Below are positions 17,060 through 26,358 of a stretch of DNA of 64,000 nucleotides, in pieces. The stretch lies in NCBI RefSeq assembly GCF_000300275.1, contig NZ_AMRN01000003.1, forward strand, positions 186,001-250,000, in the 5' to 3' direction. This stretch comes from Thalassospira profundimaris WP0211. GTDB lineage: Bacteria > Pseudomonadota > Alphaproteobacteria > Rhodospirillales > Thalassospiraceae. The notes beneath the pieces are model-generated. The model worked only from the letters and a program-made list of their open reading frames with translations, was not told the DNA's origin and did no database searches. The position numbers and the translations under genes were made by a program. Position 1 is the stretch's first letter. Each line of letters opens with the position of its first letter.

Positions 17060-18390
17060 AGCCTGTGCGCCCCATCCTTGATATGAACGCCTATGATGGC
17101 AAAACGTCTTTCGCGCAGACCAAGGAGGGCGATGACCTTTTGTCGCGCCGCACCCGGAACTTTGGTGCGGCATCGGTTCTGTTTTACCGCGATCCGATTG
17201 AAATGGTGTCGGGATCAGGCTGCTGGATGACGGCGGCGGATGGCACCAGCTATCTGGATTTCTATAACAATGTGCCCTCGGTCGGGCATTGCCACCCGCG
17301 TGTGGTGGCCGCCATGGCCGAGCAGGCCGCGAAGCTTAATATCAACAGTCGATATCTGCATCAGACGACCGAGGAATATCTGGATCGGCTCAAGGCAACA
17401 TTTCCTAATTACCTTGAAAATATCGTCCTGACCTGCAGCGGCAGCGAGGCCAATGACCTTGCGCTGCGCATTGCCCAGCGTGCGACGGGTGCGCGTGGTT
17501 TTATCGTGACTGAGTCCGCCTATCACGGTAACACGGCGGCGGTAACCGACATTTCGCCATCGGCGTTGAAACGTGGCCAACTGCCCGATCACGTGATTGC
17601 CATTCCAGCCCCAAGCAAGCTTACCTACGGCGATGATATCGCTGCTGGTTTTGCAGATGAGGTCAACAAGGCCGCACTGGTTTTGCAGGATCGCGGATAT
17701 GGGGTGGCGGCCCTGATCGCCGATAGCATTTTTTCCAGTGACGGTGTGTTTTCCAACTCGCGTGGTTTCCTGCGTCTGGCGGTCGCGATTGTCCATCGGG
17801 CAGGCGGTTTGTTTATTGCCGATGAAGTGCAACCGGGGTTTGGCAGAACTGGTGATGCGTTCTGGGGTTTTGCCCGACACGATGTCGAACCCGATATCGT
17901 CAGCATGGGTAAACCGATGGGCAATGGTTTTCCGATGGCTGGCATTGCGGTGCGGCCGGAATTGCTCAGCGCATTTTGCGATGACGTCGGGTATTTCAAC
18001 ACATTCGCGGCAAGCCCGGTGGCATCGGCGACGGGGCTGGCCGTTTTGAATGTCATCCGCGATGAAAACCTTCAGGCGAATGCTGCGCTTTGTGGCAAAT
18101 CATTGCGCGAAGGGTTGCTGCATCTGGCTGATATTGATGGCCGTATCAGCGATGTGCGCGGGGCTGGGTTGTTTATCGGTGTTGATCTGTCACCCGATGG
18201 TGATCCTGCCAAGCCTAGCGGGCAACTGGTCAGTGACATCATCAATGCCATGCGCGAGAACCGGGTTCTGATCGGGGCGGCCGGGAAATACGGCCAGACA
18301 TTGAAAATCCGCCCGCCACTTTGCTTGAAATCTTCCGAGGTCGATTTCTTTATCGAGGCGCTGGCGAAGTCGCTGCGCGCCTGTCGCTAA
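17056..18390 (+). CDS. Class-III PLP enzyme, AGXT2L / phospho-lyase-like aminotransferase
   Basis: A 444-residue PLP enzyme. The Schiff-base lysine is Lys286 in SMGKPMGNG, the cofactor Asp256 is in IADEVQPGFGR, and TCSGSEAND binds phosphate. The stretch NNVPSVGHCHPRVV followed by NSRYLH resembles the vertebrate AGXT2L1/AGXT2L2 branch, which are ammonia-releasing phospho-lyases for ethanolamine phosphate and phosphohydroxylysine. With a coupled kinase immediately upstream (ATGA overlap), a two-step route of phosphorylation then elimination is likely. An ordinary transaminase remains possible. Confidence 0.85.
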   Translation: MKPVRPILDMNAYDGKTSFAQTKEGDDLLSRRTRNFGAASVLFYRDPIEMVSGSGCWMTAADGTSYLDFYNNVPSVGHCHPRVVAAMAEQAAKLNINSRYLHQTTEEYLDRLKATFPNYLENIVLTCSGSEANDLALRIAQRATGARGFIVTESAYHGNTAAVTDISPSALKRGQLPDHVIAIPAPSKLTYGDDIAAGFADEVNKAALVLQDRGYGVAALIADSIFSSDGVFSNSRGFLRLAVAIVHRAGGLFIADEVQPGFGRTGDAFWGFARHDVEPDIVSMGKPMGNGFPMAGIAVRPELLSAFCDDVGYFNTFAASPVASATGLAVLNVIRDENLQANAALCGKSLREGLLHLADIDGRISDVRGAGLFIGVDLSPDGDPAKPSGQLVSDIINAMRENRVLIGAAGKYGQTLKIRPPLCLKSSEVDFFIEALAKSLRACR

Positions 18391-18413
18391 GCGTCCGGAC
18401 TGCGATTTAGGGA

Positions 18414-19187
18414 TCAGTTACGCGTCGCCGCCTTGATCATGCAGCCACCGGCACGGATGGTTTCATCAAGAACCCCCATCGGGCTTTCATCAGTCACCAG
18501 AACATCGACCGACGTCCAGTCGCAATAGCGCGCCGGGAAGGCCTGATTGAACTTGGTGTGATCGGCAACGATCATGCTCCGCGTGGCACGTTCCATCATG
18601 ACGCAATAGACATCAGCCGCCTCGATCAGGGCGTCGCTTGCCCCGTCACCATCAAGGCCACTGGCCCCCAGAATGGCCCATTCCACCCGATAGTTTTCTA
18701 AAAACCGCACGGTCTGCGCGCCGTGCATAGCACCTTCCTGTGCGTGATAAAGGCCGGGCGCCATGATCACCCGGATCGTCGGGTTGATCGCAAGTACGGT
18801 GGCAACGCCAAACGAATGGGTGATGACGGTGAGGTCCGTCATCGTCACCGCCAGTCGTTTGGCGACATGAACCGTCGTGGCCCCGGATCCGATCATGATA
18901 TGGCGCGCACCGGCCAGAACCGGCACGGATTGTTTGGCGATGCTTTCGCGTTCGGCAATGTGAAGCTGATGGCGTTCGTTCAGCCCGGGCTCGCTGGCCT
19001 GACGGCGGACAGCACCGCCATAGGTACGGTTGATCAGCCCTTGCGACGTCAATTCGTCAAAGTCGCGTCGAATGGTTTCATTCGAGACATTCAAACGTTC
19101 GGCCAGATCCGCGATCCGCAATGACGGTTCGAGGTCCAGTTCGCCAAGAATGCGTTGTTGTCGAAGGGATTTCTTGTTTGCTGCCAT
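18414..19187 (-). CDS. DeoR-family transcriptional regulator
   Basis: 257 residues. The N-terminal winged helix-turn-helix (about 8-58) shows RQQRILGELD and the DeoR signature RIADLAERLNVSNETIRRDF, followed by LxxxGLINRTYGGAV. The C-terminal sensor domain has IMIGSGATTVHVAKRL, the sugar-phosphate isomerase-like binding loop, then ITHSFGVA and ASGLDGDGASD. Members respond to phosphorylated metabolites, so a phosphorylated product of the neighbouring kinase would be a natural effector. It is transcribed towards the aminotransferase gene. Confidence 0.92.
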   Translation of the reverse strand: MAANKKSLRQQRILGELDLEPSLRIADLAERLNVSNETIRRDFDELTSQGLINRTYGGAVRRQASEPGLNERHQLHIAERESIAKQSVPVLAGARHIMIGSGATTVHVAKRLAVTMTDLTVITHSFGVATVLAINPTIRVIMAPGLYHAQEGAMHGAQTVRFLENYRVEWAILGASGLDGDGASDALIEAADVYCVMMERATRSMIVADHTKFNQAFPARYCDWTSVDVLVTDESPMGVLDETIRAGGCMIKAATRN

Positions 19188-19240
19188 GACGCGATGATAG
19201 TGCCCGGATCATCATCGCGCCAGCCGTTTTAAGCAATCCG

Positions 19241-21049
19241 TCAATCGGAATTCAGCCCGTATTTACGGCAATGGGCGTGGTAGCTGCTGGCAAGTTCATC
19301 TGCGCCAATCAGATTGCCGGCTTCGTCCTTGTAGGTCAGGTGATGCTCAATCGGCTGACCCTGCCAGAGCTTTTCAATCTCGGCCCGTTTCGGCGTCTTG
19401 CGGAAATCGGCAATGAAGCCGTTGATGGCGCAAAGCAGGGGATAGGACGCCGGATCGGCTGCGACCGCCGCGACATAGAAGAACGGGTGCGGCAGGATCG
19501 GTTTGGGCAGGACTTCCAGACGGCCATGCCAAGGGCTTTGCGGGTTTTTCGATGCCCAGTAAAATACCGGATGGTCGCCGGCAAAGGCATCAATCGCCCC
19601 GTCGGCAACCGCATCATGCACGCGTGAAATATCGCCATAGGCGATCATATTCGAAAGCTTAGCTATGCCGCCGGGTTTGTTTTCATTATCCGCCCAGCGA
19701 AGACCGACATCTTCAAGCACGGCAAGGGCGGCGGGGTCATTAACCGTGCCCAGTACCTTGCCCTCAAGATCGGCAATGGTGTTGATGGATGTGTTGTCAG
19801 GACGGCGGATCAGCGAAAAGTTCAGATAGGTGTAGGTATCTGAAAACGCGACACCCTTATAAAAATCGCTGGGTGGCAAGGCGCACCAGACAACATCGGC
19901 GGGCGGTTGTCCGGCCTTTTTGCCGACAAACAGAAGTTCGGTCAAAAGATCCCACGGATGTTCAATGAACTCGCACTCAACGCCGATGGATTTGGCAAAG
20001 GCCTCGGCATAGTCGATATCAATACCATGCAGCGGGCCACCTTTTTGCGGGCGGAACGATGCCCCGACCAGTGCCGGGTCAATGGCGATGCGGATTTTAC
20101 CGCGCGCCTTGATATCGGCAAGGCGGTCATAGGCCGGGTCTTCGGGAATGTAACTGGCGGACAGAAACTGCGAAAGTTTGGTCGATACGTTTGCTGTATC
20201 GGTGGTGCAGCTTGAGAGTTTGGCGATTTCGCCTGATGCCCAGCTTACTTTGCTGCGTGTGCGGGCTGATGAGTCTTTGCTGGCATCGAGCAGTTCAAAC
20301 ACGACCTGGTTGTGGCCGCTGATATGTTCAAGGCGTCCCGACATCTGGGCAAAGCGATCCTTAAGCCCGCCCAGCGCCTCTTCGATTTCACCACCCAGGC
20401 TATCAAGGTCATTGCCGATATTGCCCATGCTTTCGCGCAAGGATTTGGTGACATCGGACAGATCAATCAGATCGACCGCTTCGTTGGTGCGCTGCATGGT
20501 GCTTTGCGCAAGATTGCCAACCTCCTTGGCAACAACTGCAAAGCCGCGCCCATGTTCACCGGCGCGGGCGGCCTCGATCGTGGCGTTAAGGGCAAGCAAC
20601 TTGATCCCCTTGCCGATATCTTCAATCGCACTCAGAACCTTTGCCGCACCTTCGGCCTTGGTTTCCAAGTCCTGACTGATCTTTTCAAGATCGCCACGAA
20701 TGGCATCGGTTTTCGACGATACCGTTGCACGCGTGCTTTCCTGCACGTCGTTGGCGGTATGGGTGCTTTCTTCGATTTCGCGGCGCGTTTGTTCAAGACC
20801 AGTGCGCAAATTGTTGGATCGCACATCGATCTCGCGCATCAGGCTGTCTTGGGTTTCGCCCGCCGTATTGGCGAATTTCAGAAGATTTTCAATGTAATCA
20901 AGGGCCGTAGAAATACCGCGCATCAGCCCGTCAAGTTGGTCGGCTTGTGGTGGTGGGGTATCCGCCTGCATGGGCTGAGTGTCTGATGATTGTTGCGGCT
21001 CGTCCTGATCGACCAGGTCCGCACGCGGCGCCAAGATGGTTTCTTCCAT
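19241..21049 (-). CDS. Soluble chemoreceptor fused to a family-3 solute-binding domain (paralogue A)
   Basis: A 602-residue protein with no signal peptide and no membrane span. Residues 1-38 are Gln/Pro-rich. Residues 40-290 form a helical methyl-accepting signalling domain with a hairpin tip [20 protein letters not shown] (151-170) and then [12 protein letters not shown]. From about 308 to the end is a periplasmic-binding-protein type 2 domain: [52 protein letters not shown]. The tip lacks the usual QTN before LLALN and has EVG instead of EVR. Predicted role: a cytoplasmic sensor of an amino-acid-like ligand signalling to CheA/CheW. GAGGC precedes the ATG. Confidence 0.85.
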   Translation of the reverse strand: MEETILAPRADLVDQDEPQQSSDTQPMQADTPPPQADQLDGLMRGISTALDYIENLLKFANTAGETQDSLMREIDVRSNNLRTGLEQTRREIEESTHTANDVQESTRATVSSKTDAIRGDLEKISQDLETKAEGAAKVLSAIEDIGKGIKLLALNATIEAARAGEHGRGFAVVAKEVGNLAQSTMQRTNEAVDLIDLSDVTKSLRESMGNIGNDLDSLGGEIEEALGGLKDRFAQMSGRLEHISGHNQVVFELLDASKDSSARTRSKVSWASGEIAKLSSCTTDTANVSTKLSQFLSASYIPEDPAYDRLADIKARGKIRIAIDPALVGASFRPQKGGPLHGIDIDYAEAFAKSIGVECEFIEHPWDLLTELLFVGKKAGQPPADVVWCALPPSDFYKGVAFSDTYTYLNFSLIRRPDNTSINTIADLEGKVLGTVNDPAALAVLEDVGLRWADNENKPGGIAKLSNMIAYGDISRVHDAVADGAIDAFAGDHPVFYWASKNPQSPWHGRLEVLPKPILPHPFFYVAAVAADPASYPLLCAINGFIADFRKTPKRAEIEKLWQGQPIEHHLTYKDEAGNLIGADELASSYHAHCRKYGLNSD

Positions 21050-21126
21050 TTTTCAAAGCCTCACCACTGCCACTGAATTTTGTGAATTTTTATTTCTTAT
21101 AAGGAAACTCTATCGTCGGGTGGAAA

Positions 21127-21143
21127 ATGTTGCAAGGCAGCAT
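21127..21143 (-). promoter_or_regulatory. 17-base motif shared by both receptor paralogues (copy A)
   Basis: ATGTTGCAAGGCAGCAT lies 78 bases upstream of paralogue A's start. The same 17 bases occur before paralogue B at 23104-23120. In transcription sense it reads ATGCTGCCTTGCAACAT, and the following 17 bases of both copies also share spaced CGxCGxTA positions. A shared promoter or activator site is likely. Confidence 0.55.
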
Positions 21144-21253
21144 ATTATGAAAGTTGATAACAGGTGTTGTGATGCCTTGAAGTTGCAATGCTTTTCAAAT
21201 CTCGTAGGGCGCCGTGCACCGGCACACCAGAATTTTGTGTTGCGTTGCAATGG

Positions 21254-23017
21254 CTAGTACTCGGCAATACCGAACTTGCGGCAATGAGCGTGATACAGGG
21301 TTGCCAATTCATCGGCTCCGATCAGATTTCCGGCCTCGTCCTTGTAGGTCAGGTGATGTTCAAGCGCCTGGCCCTGCCAAAGTTTTTCGATGTCGGCGCG
21401 CGCAGACGTGCCACGGAATTCGGCAATGAATGCGTTGATCGCGCACAGCAACTTCCAGGATGCCGGTTCGGCGGCCACGGCGGCAGTATAGTAATAAGGC
21501 AGCGGCAGGATATTACCCGGCAGGACTTCAATACGGCCATGCCATGGGCTTTCCGGGTTATTTGCCGCCCAGTGGAAGATCGGCTGATCAACCGCAAAGG
21601 CATCAACGGCCCCGTCGGCCAAGGCATCGTGCAGGCGTGTCTGGTCGCTATAGGCAATCAGGTTGGAAAGCTTCGCGATGCCGCCCGGCTTGCTTTCATT
21701 ATCTGCCCAGCGCAGCCCCTGTTCTTCAAGAACCTGAAACGCCACCGGATCATTGATGATACCCAACACCTTGCCATCAAGGTCCGAAAGGCGATTGATC
21801 GCGGTATTTCCGGCCCGCCGACAAAGCGCGAAGTTGAGGTACGTGTAGGTATCTGAATAAGCGACACCCTTGTAAAAGTCGCTGGGGGGCAGGGCACTCC
21901 AGACCACATCGGCGGTCGGTGCGCCGGGCTTTGCGCCAACAAAAAGAAGCTCTGTCAGAAGATCCCAGGGATGTTCAACAAATTCACATTCAACGCCCAG
22001 CCATTTGGCAAGTGCCCTTGCGTAATCGGCATCTAGGCCACGCAGCGGATCATTTGGCTTCAGGCGGAATGACAGCCCGACAAAGGCCGGTTCAATGGCG
22101 ATGCGGATTTTGCCGCGCGCCTTGATATCGGCCAGTCGGTCATAGGTTGGATCATCATGCAGGTGATGGGACTTCAAAAACTGTGCAAGGTTGTCATGCG
22201 CCAACGTCGCATCCGAAAGGCTTGTGCTCAGCGCCTTGGTGTCATTATGCGCCCAGGAGACCTTGCTGCGTGTGCGGGCCGATGCATCCTTGCTGCCAGC
22301 CAGCAATTCAAACACCACCTGATTGTGCTCGGAGATGTCAGATAGCCGTTCTGACATGTTGGCAAAGCGTTCCTGAAGGGTGGCAAGCGACCCTTCGATT
22401 TCATTGCCAAGGCTATCAAGGTCATTGCCGATACTGGCCATGCTTTCGCGCAGCGCCTTTGTGACATCCGACAGATCAATCAGATCAACCGCCTCGTGGG
22501 TGCGTTGCATGGTGCTTTGCGCAAGGTTGCCGACTTCCTTGGCAACAACGGCAAATCCACGGCCATGATCACCGGCACGCGCCGCCTCAATCGCGGCGTT
22601 AAGGGCCAAAAGCTTGATGCCCTTGCCGATATCCTCAATCGCGCTCAGTACCTTGTTCGCACCTTCGGCCTTGGTTTCCAGTTCGGCGCTGATGCGTTCA
22701 AGGTCGGTTCGGATGGCGTCGGTTTTTGCCGCCACCGTGGCGCGGGTGGCTTCCTGAACGTCATGGGCAACAGAGGTGCTGTTTTCGATCTCGCGCCCGG
22801 TGTCATCCAGACCGGCACGCAGATTGTTTGATCGCACGTCAATTTCGCGCATCAGGCTGTCCTGGGTTTCGCCCGCCGTATTGGCAAATTCCAGAAGATG
22901 CTGAATGTAATCCAGTGAGGTGGAGATGCCGCGCATCAGGTCTTCGATGCCAGCATTGGTTTGGGCGACCTTGCGCGCAGTTTCGCCGTCCTGCGCAGCC
23001 AAAACAGTTTGTTCCAT
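21254..23017 (-). CDS. Soluble chemoreceptor fused to a family-3 solute-binding domain (paralogue B)
   Basis: A 587-residue paralogue with the same order: a short N-terminal tail, a methyl-accepting helical domain ([20 protein letters not shown] at the tip), then the binding domain ([52 protein letters not shown]). No hydrophobic segment is long enough to cross a membrane. Differences from copy A cluster in the N-terminal tail, around residue 270-300, and in ligand-pocket strands (SFRLKPNDP against SFRPQKGGP), suggesting different ligands. The start at 23017 is preferred because the leader GGTAAGGCGTTGAAT matches copy A's GGTGAGGCTTTGAAA. Confidence 0.85.
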   Translation of the reverse strand: MEQTVLAAQDGETARKVAQTNAGIEDLMRGISTSLDYIQHLLEFANTAGETQDSLMREIDVRSNNLRAGLDDTGREIENSTSVAHDVQEATRATVAAKTDAIRTDLERISAELETKAEGANKVLSAIEDIGKGIKLLALNAAIEAARAGDHGRGFAVVAKEVGNLAQSTMQRTHEAVDLIDLSDVTKALRESMASIGNDLDSLGNEIEGSLATLQERFANMSERLSDISEHNQVVFELLAGSKDASARTRSKVSWAHNDTKALSTSLSDATLAHDNLAQFLKSHHLHDDPTYDRLADIKARGKIRIAIEPAFVGLSFRLKPNDPLRGLDADYARALAKWLGVECEFVEHPWDLLTELLFVGAKPGAPTADVVWSALPPSDFYKGVAYSDTYTYLNFALCRRAGNTAINRLSDLDGKVLGIINDPVAFQVLEEQGLRWADNESKPGGIAKLSNLIAYSDQTRLHDALADGAVDAFAVDQPIFHWAANNPESPWHGRIEVLPGNILPLPYYYTAAVAAEPASWKLLCAINAFIAEFRGTSARADIEKLWQGQALEHHLTYKDEAGNLIGADELATLYHAHCRKFGIAEY

Positions 23018-23103
23018 ATTCAACGCCTTACCATTACCCAAGAGTCATTCTTTGATTTTGGGAATATTTTTTTCTTCTGGGGAATGTTAGCGGCGCTGTT
23101 TGT

Positions 23104-23120
23104 ATGTTGCAAGGCAGCAT
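23104..23120 (-). promoter_or_regulatory. 17-base motif shared by both receptor paralogues (copy B)
   Basis: ATGTTGCAAGGCAGCAT lies 87 bases upstream of paralogue B's start and is identical to 21127-21143. The flanking sequence has diverged, so conservation of these bases suggests function rather than recent duplication alone. Confidence 0.55.
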
Positions 23121-23129
23121 GGGCTAAAA

Positions 23130-23153
23130 CGAGAAAATATCTTTATTTTCTCG
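23130..23153 (-). terminator. A/T-rich hairpin after rlmH
   Basis: Ten-base arms CGAGAAAATA/TATTTTCTCG with a four-base loop. On the minus strand TTTTAG follows the stem, so it can end the proA-nadD-rsfS-rlmH transcript. The stem is A/T-rich, so strength is uncertain. Confidence 0.5.
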
Positions 23154-23231
23154 GGCATAATTTGAGCTACGGTATAGGGTGCCTTGCACTGCAGGTAGGG
23201 TCTGGCCCTATCTTTATGCCGCGATGCGGCA

Positions 23232-23690
23232 TTATTCGCGGTGATAGGGATGGTTGGTCTGAATGGCGTGGGCGCGAAACAGCTGTTCGGCAATCAGGGC
23301 ACGGACCAGCATATGGGGCCATGTGGCCTTGCCCAGCGACCAAAGCGTATTGGCGCGTGATTTCAGGGCTGCGCCATGGCCGTCCGCCCCGCCAATGGCA
23401 AAGGCGACATTGCCGGCATATTGATCCATCCAGCCTTCAAGCTTTTGCGAAAATTCGATCGATCCATATTCCTTGCCGCGCTCATCGAGCGCGATCAGGA
23501 AGGCATTTTCCGGAATGACACCAAGCAGAAGCTCTGCTTCACGGTCTTTAAGCTGATTGGGCGGGAGTTTCTTTTTTTCTTCGACTTCGCGCAGTACAAA
23601 AGGCCAGCGCAGTCGGGCGGCGTAATGGTCAAAAAGATCTTTCTCGGGGCCGGCTTTCATCCGTCCCACCGCAGCAAGGGTGATTTGCAT
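23232..23690 (-). CDS. rlmH: 23S rRNA pseudouridine-1915 N3-methyltransferase
   Basis: A SPOUT-family methyltransferase acting on helix 69 of assembled 70S ribosomes. At 152 residues it matches the family. The N-terminus MQITLAAVGRMKAGPEKDL, the central LDERGKEYGSIEFS, and the C-terminal knot FAIGGADGHG with the HPYHRE ending are characteristic. It follows rsfS on the same strand, as in many alphaproteobacteria. Confidence 0.95.
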   Translation of the reverse strand: MQITLAAVGRMKAGPEKDLFDHYAARLRWPFVLREVEEKKKLPPNQLKDREAELLLGVIPENAFLIALDERGKEYGSIEFSQKLEGWMDQYAGNVAFAIGGADGHGAALKSRANTLWSLGKATWPHMLVRALIAEQLFRAHAIQTNHPYHRE

Positions 23691-23721
23691 GTCGTCGATC
23701 CAGACCGTTACGCAAGATATC

Positions 23722-23760
23722 TGTTTGGCGCCGTTACCCGCCTTGGGCAGGCGCCAAACA
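23722..23760 (-). other. Long hairpin between rsfS and rlmH
   Basis: Perfect eleven-base arms TGTTTGGCGCC/GGCGCCAAACA enclose 17 bases. No T-run follows in the direction of transcription, so it is more likely an RNA processing or attenuating element than a simple terminator. Confidence 0.55.
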
Positions 23761-23770
23761 GCGCGGGCTG

Positions 23771-24160
23771 TTAGTACAGCCGCGCTGCCTGCTGTTTCAG
23801 AGCCGGGTTTTCAACGCCCCACATCTCTTCGATGTTGTAAAAGGCACGAACTTCCGGACGGAAAAGATGAACGATGACGTCGCCCGTATCGACCAGAACC
23901 CAGTCACCCTGTTCCTTGCCTTCGGCCAATGCACGGCCCTGACCGGCATCCTTGATGGCTTCGACAAGGTGTTCAGCCATGGATGCGACCCGGCGCGATG
24001 ACGAGCCGGTTGCGATGATCATGTGATCGGCAAGGGAGGTTTTATCGGTCAGATCAATGGTAACAAGGTCTTCGGCCTTGTCATCTTCGAGCGTTCTCTG
24101 GATCAGCGAAAGCATTTCGCCGGAGGTCAGAGTCTGTTTTGCGGTACCTATGGTCGCCAC
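23771..24160 (-). CDS. rsfS: Ribosomal silencing factor RsfS
   Basis: Binds uL14 on the large subunit and blocks joining with the small subunit when nutrients are low. The 129-residue protein shows DKTSLADHMIIATGSSSRRVASMAEHLV and the EGKEQGDWVLVDTGDVIVHLF block, both strongly conserved in the Iojap/RsfS family. It lies between nadD and rlmH in the conserved order. Confidence 0.95.
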   Translation of the reverse strand: MATIGTAKQTLTSGEMLSLIQRTLEDDKAEDLVTIDLTDKTSLADHMIIATGSSSRRVASMAEHLVEAIKDAGQGRALAEGKEQGDWVLVDTGDVIVHLFRPEVRAFYNIEEMWGVENPALKQQAARLY

Positions 24161-24215
24161 CTTAATGTTTCGCGCGAAGGCCGGACTTCACCAGCCAAAT
24201 ACATCGCTGCGATGC

Positions 24216-24824
24216 TTACACCTGCCATCTGCCTTCGGCGCGAATTGCGGTCGAAGAGGCCGGATGGCGCTTGATTGGCAGGTATACCCAGGCCGGAACA
24301 TCCAGATCGGCCAGCAAACCCGCCCTGTCCATGGGAATGCGCCAGCGTTCCATACGGCGCGCGGCGGTCCCGGACAATGCCTTGTTAGAATACCCTTCAC
24401 GGTCGAGAACCGCAATGGGAGCACGTAAAATCAACCTTTCCCACCATTTCCATTTATGGAACTGGGCCAGGTTGTCTGCTCCCATCAGCCAAACGAACTT
24501 TGTTCGGGTAAAACGGCGTTGCAAGGCTGCAAGAGTGTCGGCCGTATAACGGGTTCCAAGCTCGGTTTCAATTGCAGAAACAACAATGCGGGGATGCTTT
24601 GCCATCATCAGTGCCGAATCAAAGCGGTCGGCAAGGTCCGCCATGCCGGTCGATGACTTAAGCGGGTTTTGCGGCGACACCAGCCACCAGACCGCATCAA
24701 GCTGTAGGCGTTTCAACGCTTCGAGCGATATGTGAAGGTGACCTTCATGGGCGGGATTGAACGACCCGCCCAACAGGCCGACCCGTGGTGGGGCCGCATG
24801 TGATCTGGGGGCAGATGACGTCAT
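24216..24824 (-). CDS. nadD: Nicotinate-nucleotide adenylyltransferase
   Basis: Adenylates nicotinate mononucleotide for NAD synthesis. The nucleotide-binding signature GLLGGSFNPAHEGHLHIS (about 16-33) contains the (H/T)xGH motif, and the C-terminal SSTAIRAEG is the ISSTxIR equivalent. WLMGADNLAQFHKWKWWE is typical of NadD. Its ATG overlaps the proA stop as ATGA, indicating translational coupling. Another NAD-synthesis gene, nadB, lies 6 kb away. Confidence 0.96.
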   Translation of the reverse strand: MTSSAPRSHAAPPRVGLLGGSFNPAHEGHLHISLEALKRLQLDAVWWLVSPQNPLKSSTGMADLADRFDSALMMAKHPRIVVSAIETELGTRYTADTLAALQRRFTRTKFVWLMGADNLAQFHKWKWWERLILRAPIAVLDREGYSNKALSGTAARRMERWRIPMDRAGLLADLDVPAWVYLPIKRHPASSTAIRAEGRWQV

Positions 24825-26107
24825 GGACGGGTCTGACCGTTACCACGAACAATGTATTTATAGCTGGTCAGCTGTTCGACTCCGACCGGGCCACGTGCAT
24901 GCAGCTTGCCGGTCGAAATGCCGATCTCGGCCCCCATGCCAAATTCGCCACCATCTGCAAACTGGGTCGATGCGTTGACGATGACGATCCCGGAATCCAC
25001 CCCGTTGAGGAAGGTGGCCGTTGCGGTGGCGTTTTCGGCAACAATCGCATCGGTATGGTGCGATCCAAACGTGTTGATGTGATCAACCGCCTCTTGCACG
25101 CCCGACACAACCTTGATTGATACAATCGCATCAAGATATTCGGTGACCCAATCGTCGGCCGTGGCCGGTTTGATGCGGCCATCAATCGCCTGTGCGGTTT
25201 CATCCCCGCGAAGTTCACAGCCCTTTGCAACCAGTGCTTCGGAAATGCGGGGCAACAGACGCCCGGCAACTGAACTGTCGATCAGGATGGTTTCCGTCGC
25301 ACCGCAAATCCCGACACGGCGCATCTTGGCATTCACAACAATGTCGACTGCCTTTTGCGGATCGGCACTGGCATGGACATAAGTGTGGCAAAGCCCTTCC
25401 AGATGTTTGAACAGCGGAATGCGGCTTTCATCCGTGATGCGTGAAATCAGCGACTTGCCCCCGCGCGGGACGATGACATCAATGTAATCCGACAGTTTCA
25501 GCATTTCGCCAACTGCGGCACGATCCGTTACCGGGATCATTTGAAGGGCATTTTCGGGAAGGCCCGCTTCACGGATGCCAGCCACCATGCAGTCAAAAAT
25601 CGCACGGGATGAGTGGAAGCTTTCAGACCCACCACGCAGGATGGCGGCATTGCCCGACTTGATGCACATGGCACCGGCATCGGCCGTCACGTTCGGGCGG
25701 CTTTCATAGATGATGCCAATCACGCCAAGCGGGACAGATACGCGCGCGATATCAAGGCCGTTATGTTCCGGGCTCCAGCGCGCCAGCTCACGACCGACGG
25801 GATCGGGCAGCTCGGCAACGGCCTCAATACCCGTGGCAATGCCTTCGATGCGATCAGAATCCAGTGCCAAACGGTCCAGCAAGGCTGCCGTCAGGCCCTT
25901 GGCGCGACCGGCTTCCATGTCCTTTGCGTTGGCGGCAAGGATGGTATCTGCGTTTTCGCGCAGTTTGGCGGCTGCGGCCTTAAGGGCGGCTTCCTTTGGC
26001 TCGGCCGGGACCTGTGCGAGTTCGAGTGCCGCCTTGCGGGCTTTGATTCCCATATCGCGCATCAGTGCTGCGATATCCTGGCTTTCGATACTGGCAAGCG
26101 CCGTCAT
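24821..26107 (-). CDS. proA: Gamma-glutamyl phosphate reductase
   Basis: Second step of proline synthesis: reduces gamma-glutamyl phosphate to the semialdehyde with NADPH. The start at 26107 (MTALASIES) gives 428 residues, the normal length. Conserved parts include PLGVIGIIYESRPNVTADA, CIKSGNAAILRGGSE, VPRGGKSLI, and the catalytic Cys in RRVGICGATETILID (family knowledge). proB is not in this window. It leads the proA-nadD-rsfS-rlmH unit. Confidence 0.97.
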   Translation of the reverse strand: MTALASIESQDIAALMRDMGIKARKAALELAQVPAEPKEAALKAAAAKLRENADTILAANAKDMEAGRAKGLTAALLDRLALDSDRIEGIATGIEAVAELPDPVGRELARWSPEHNGLDIARVSVPLGVIGIIYESRPNVTADAGAMCIKSGNAAILRGGSESFHSSRAIFDCMVAGIREAGLPENALQMIPVTDRAAVGEMLKLSDYIDVIVPRGGKSLISRITDESRIPLFKHLEGLCHTYVHASADPQKAVDIVVNAKMRRVGICGATETILIDSSVAGRLLPRISEALVAKGCELRGDETAQAIDGRIKPATADDWVTEYLDAIVSIKVVSGVQEAVDHINTFGSHHTDAIVAENATATATFLNGVDSGIVIVNASTQFADGGEFGMGAEIGISTGKLHARGPVGVEQLTSYKYIVRGNGQTRP

Positions 26108-26358
26108 GGTCCTGGTTCCGTTCCTGTCATTCTGGCCAGTGCAAAACGCACTTGGCCAATTGTTCTGAGATTTTATCAACAAATTGGCAAAATAGACATC
26201 AAACCGGCTATCTGCAATGTCCTTGAATGGACAAAGCGCGCTGAATGCTTGCCAAATAGTGCGTGGCGGTCCATCTGTTGATGACACAAAGAGATGACAT
26301 GCCGTGCACATACCGCAATGCTGCCCGGTTGCTGATTGGGGATAAGATTTTGAAAAAT

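Noticed and set aside
21127..21143. Sigma-54 promoter before the receptor genes
   Set aside because: TTGCA is present, but no GG lies at the required ten-base distance in either copy.
19241..23041. Frameshifted or falsely merged receptor and binding-protein genes
   Set aside because: Both paralogues keep one continuous frame with the same junction, so the fusion is real.
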